Shown here: piece after piece, positions 63,016 to 64,000 of the stretch
Position numbering within the stretch: position 1 is the first letter of the stretch
Layout: each line of letters opens with the position of its first letter
NCBI RefSeq assembly: GCF_019634845.1
Contig: NZ_JAHCAQ010000001.1
Location: 186,001 to 250,000 of the forward strand
Source of the DNA: Dokdonella sp.
Lineage (GTDB): Bacteria > Pseudomonadota > Gammaproteobacteria > Xanthomonadales > Rhodanobacteraceae
Direction: 5' to 3'
DNA length: 64,000 bases
Notes under the pieces: model-generated
Databases searched by the model: none
What the model saw: the letters and a program-made list of their open reading frames with translations, nothing else
What the model was told of the DNA's origin: nothing
Made by a program: the position numbers and the translations under genes

Positions 63016-64000
63016 ATGACATCGATTGCTGTCCAGGGGCGCGCCGATTGGGACGAGGTGCTTGTCGCGATCGTCGATTACGTCGAGCGTTTCGAACCGC
63101 GCAACGAACTGGCCTGGCATACCGCGCGCCACATGCTGCTCGATTCGCTCGGCTGCGCGTTCGAGGCGCTGCAATACCCGGCCTGCACCAAGTTGCTCGG
63201 GCCGGTCGTGCCCGGCGCCACGCTCGCCAACGGGGCGCGCGTGCCGGGCACCGGGTTCGAACTCGACCCGGTCAAGGCCGCGTTCGACATCGGCACGACG
63301 ATCCGCTGGCTCGACTTCAACGACACCTGGCTCGCGGCGGAGTGGGGGCATCCTTCGGACAATCTCGGTGCGATCCTGGCGCTGGCCGACTGGCGCAGCC
63401 GCAATGGCGCCGCGCTGACGATGCGCGACGTGCTCGAATGCGCGATCAAGGCGCATGAGATCCAGGGTGTGCTCGCGCTGCGCAATTCGTTCAACCAGGT
63501 CGGTCTCGATCATGTCGCCCTCGTCAAGCTTGCCTCGACGGCGGTCGCCTGCCGCCTGCTCGAGCTCGACCGCGCGCAATCGCTGGCCGCGCTGTCACAG
63601 GTGTTCGTCGATGGACAGGCGCTGCGCACCTATCGCCACGCGCCCAACACGGGTTCGCGCAAGAGCTGGGCCGCCGGCGATGCGACCAGTCGCGCCGTGC
63701 GCCTGGCGCTGATCGCACGCAGCGGCGAGATGGGCTACCCGAGCGCGCTCACGGCGCCCGCTTGGGGGTTCTACGATGTCTCGTTCCAGGGACGGCCATT
63801 CCGCTTCGAACGCGAGTTCGCCAGCTACGTGATCGAGAACGTGCTGTTCAAGATCAGCTATCCGGCCGAGTTTCATGCGCAGAGCGCGGTCGAAGCCGCG
63901 CTGACGCTGCAGGCGCGGCTCGCGGCGATGGGGCGCGGCAGTGACGACATCGCCGCGATCGTGATCCGCACCCAGGCCGCCTGCATGCGCATCATCGACA
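63016..64000 (+). CDS. prpD: 2-Methylcitrate dehydratase PrpD (3' end outside window)
   Basis: 328 residues are visible, with no stop before the window ends (family about 480). It begins [19 protein letters not shown] and shows [71 protein letters not shown], all MmgE/PrpD-family blocks. GGGAGG upstream supports ATG 63016. Having both AcnD and PrpD means two routes for the dehydration step. Confidence 0.92.
   Translation, partial: MTSIAVQGRADWDEVLVAIVDYVERFEPRNELAWHTARHMLLDSLGCAFEALQYPACTKLLGPVVPGATLANGARVPGTGFELDPVKAAFDIGTTIRWLDFNDTWLAAEWGHPSDNLGAILALADWRSRNGAALTMRDVLECAIKAHEIQGVLALRNSFNQVGLDHVALVKLASTAVACRLLELDRAQSLAALSQVFVDGQALRTYRHAPNTGSRKSWAAGDATSRAVRLALIARSGEMGYPSALTAPAWGFYDVSFQGRPFRFEREFASYVIENVLFKISYPAEFHAQSAVEAALTLQARLAAMGRGSDDIAAIVIRTQAACMRIID

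Overview
The window comes from a high-GC gammaproteobacterium of the order Xanthomonadales. I infer a relative of Rhodanobacteraceae such as Dokdonella. The reasons are the order lolB-ispE-tRNA-Gln ... prs-rplY-pth-ychF, the close match of Prs, RplW, RplV and RpoA to Xanthomonas proteins as I remember them, and beta-helix surface proteins carrying an IFANGFD/VFASGFE-type motif. No plasmid, phage or insertion-sequence gene is visible; this is mostly core chromosome with short accessory blocks.

Layout. 1-2694: end of a TPR protein, lolB, ispE and tRNA-Gln. 2770-9344: an accessory block, placed between tRNA-Gln and prs, that starts at an FNR/DNR-type box and holds a cytochrome-c nitric oxide reductase (norC, norB), a small membrane protein, a membrane protein joined in frame to a c-type cytochrome, fdxA overlapping lipA, an AhpD-like protein, a cysteine-synthase-like enzyme and a glutathione transferase. 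9563-13950: prs, rplY, pth, ychF and an acyl-CoA thioesterase. 14000-16078: a tRNA-Tyr/Gly/Thr-tuf operon in which tRNA-Tyr is flanked by an interrupted copy of itself and by repeats of its 3' end. 16523-30482: the S10, spc and alpha ribosomal operons, attached directly to tuf. The secE-nusG-rplKAJL-rpoBC-rpsL-rpsG-fusA block that normally lies between the two tuf genes is absent.

30479-44821: an ALG10/DIE2-like membrane glycosyltransferase, dsbB, a class II DAHP synthase, a PAS-GGDEF-EAL protein, a beta-helix protein, typA, a cyclophilin, a GlsB-like membrane protein, a TetR regulator divergent from a coniferyl-aldehyde-dehydrogenase-like gene with a perfect operator palindrome between them, an aminotransferase and mdh. 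44943-51670: a DPP7-type S46 peptidase, a GAF-GAF-GGDEF-EAL protein and a dicarboxylate symporter. 51852-64000: the methylcitrate cycle in two parts, prpB-prpC and acnD-prpD (cut by the window end). About 6 kb separates them, holding a GST, a VanX-like dipeptidase, a FadH-like reductase and a second beta-helix protein.

How the genes fit together: the nor block would detoxify or respire NO under low oxygen. The central block is the translation machinery. Three of its promoters (tRNA-tuf, S10, typA) share nearly the same ten bases after the -10 element. The last block converts propionyl-CoA, with mdh and the dicarboxylate carrier handling C4 acids.
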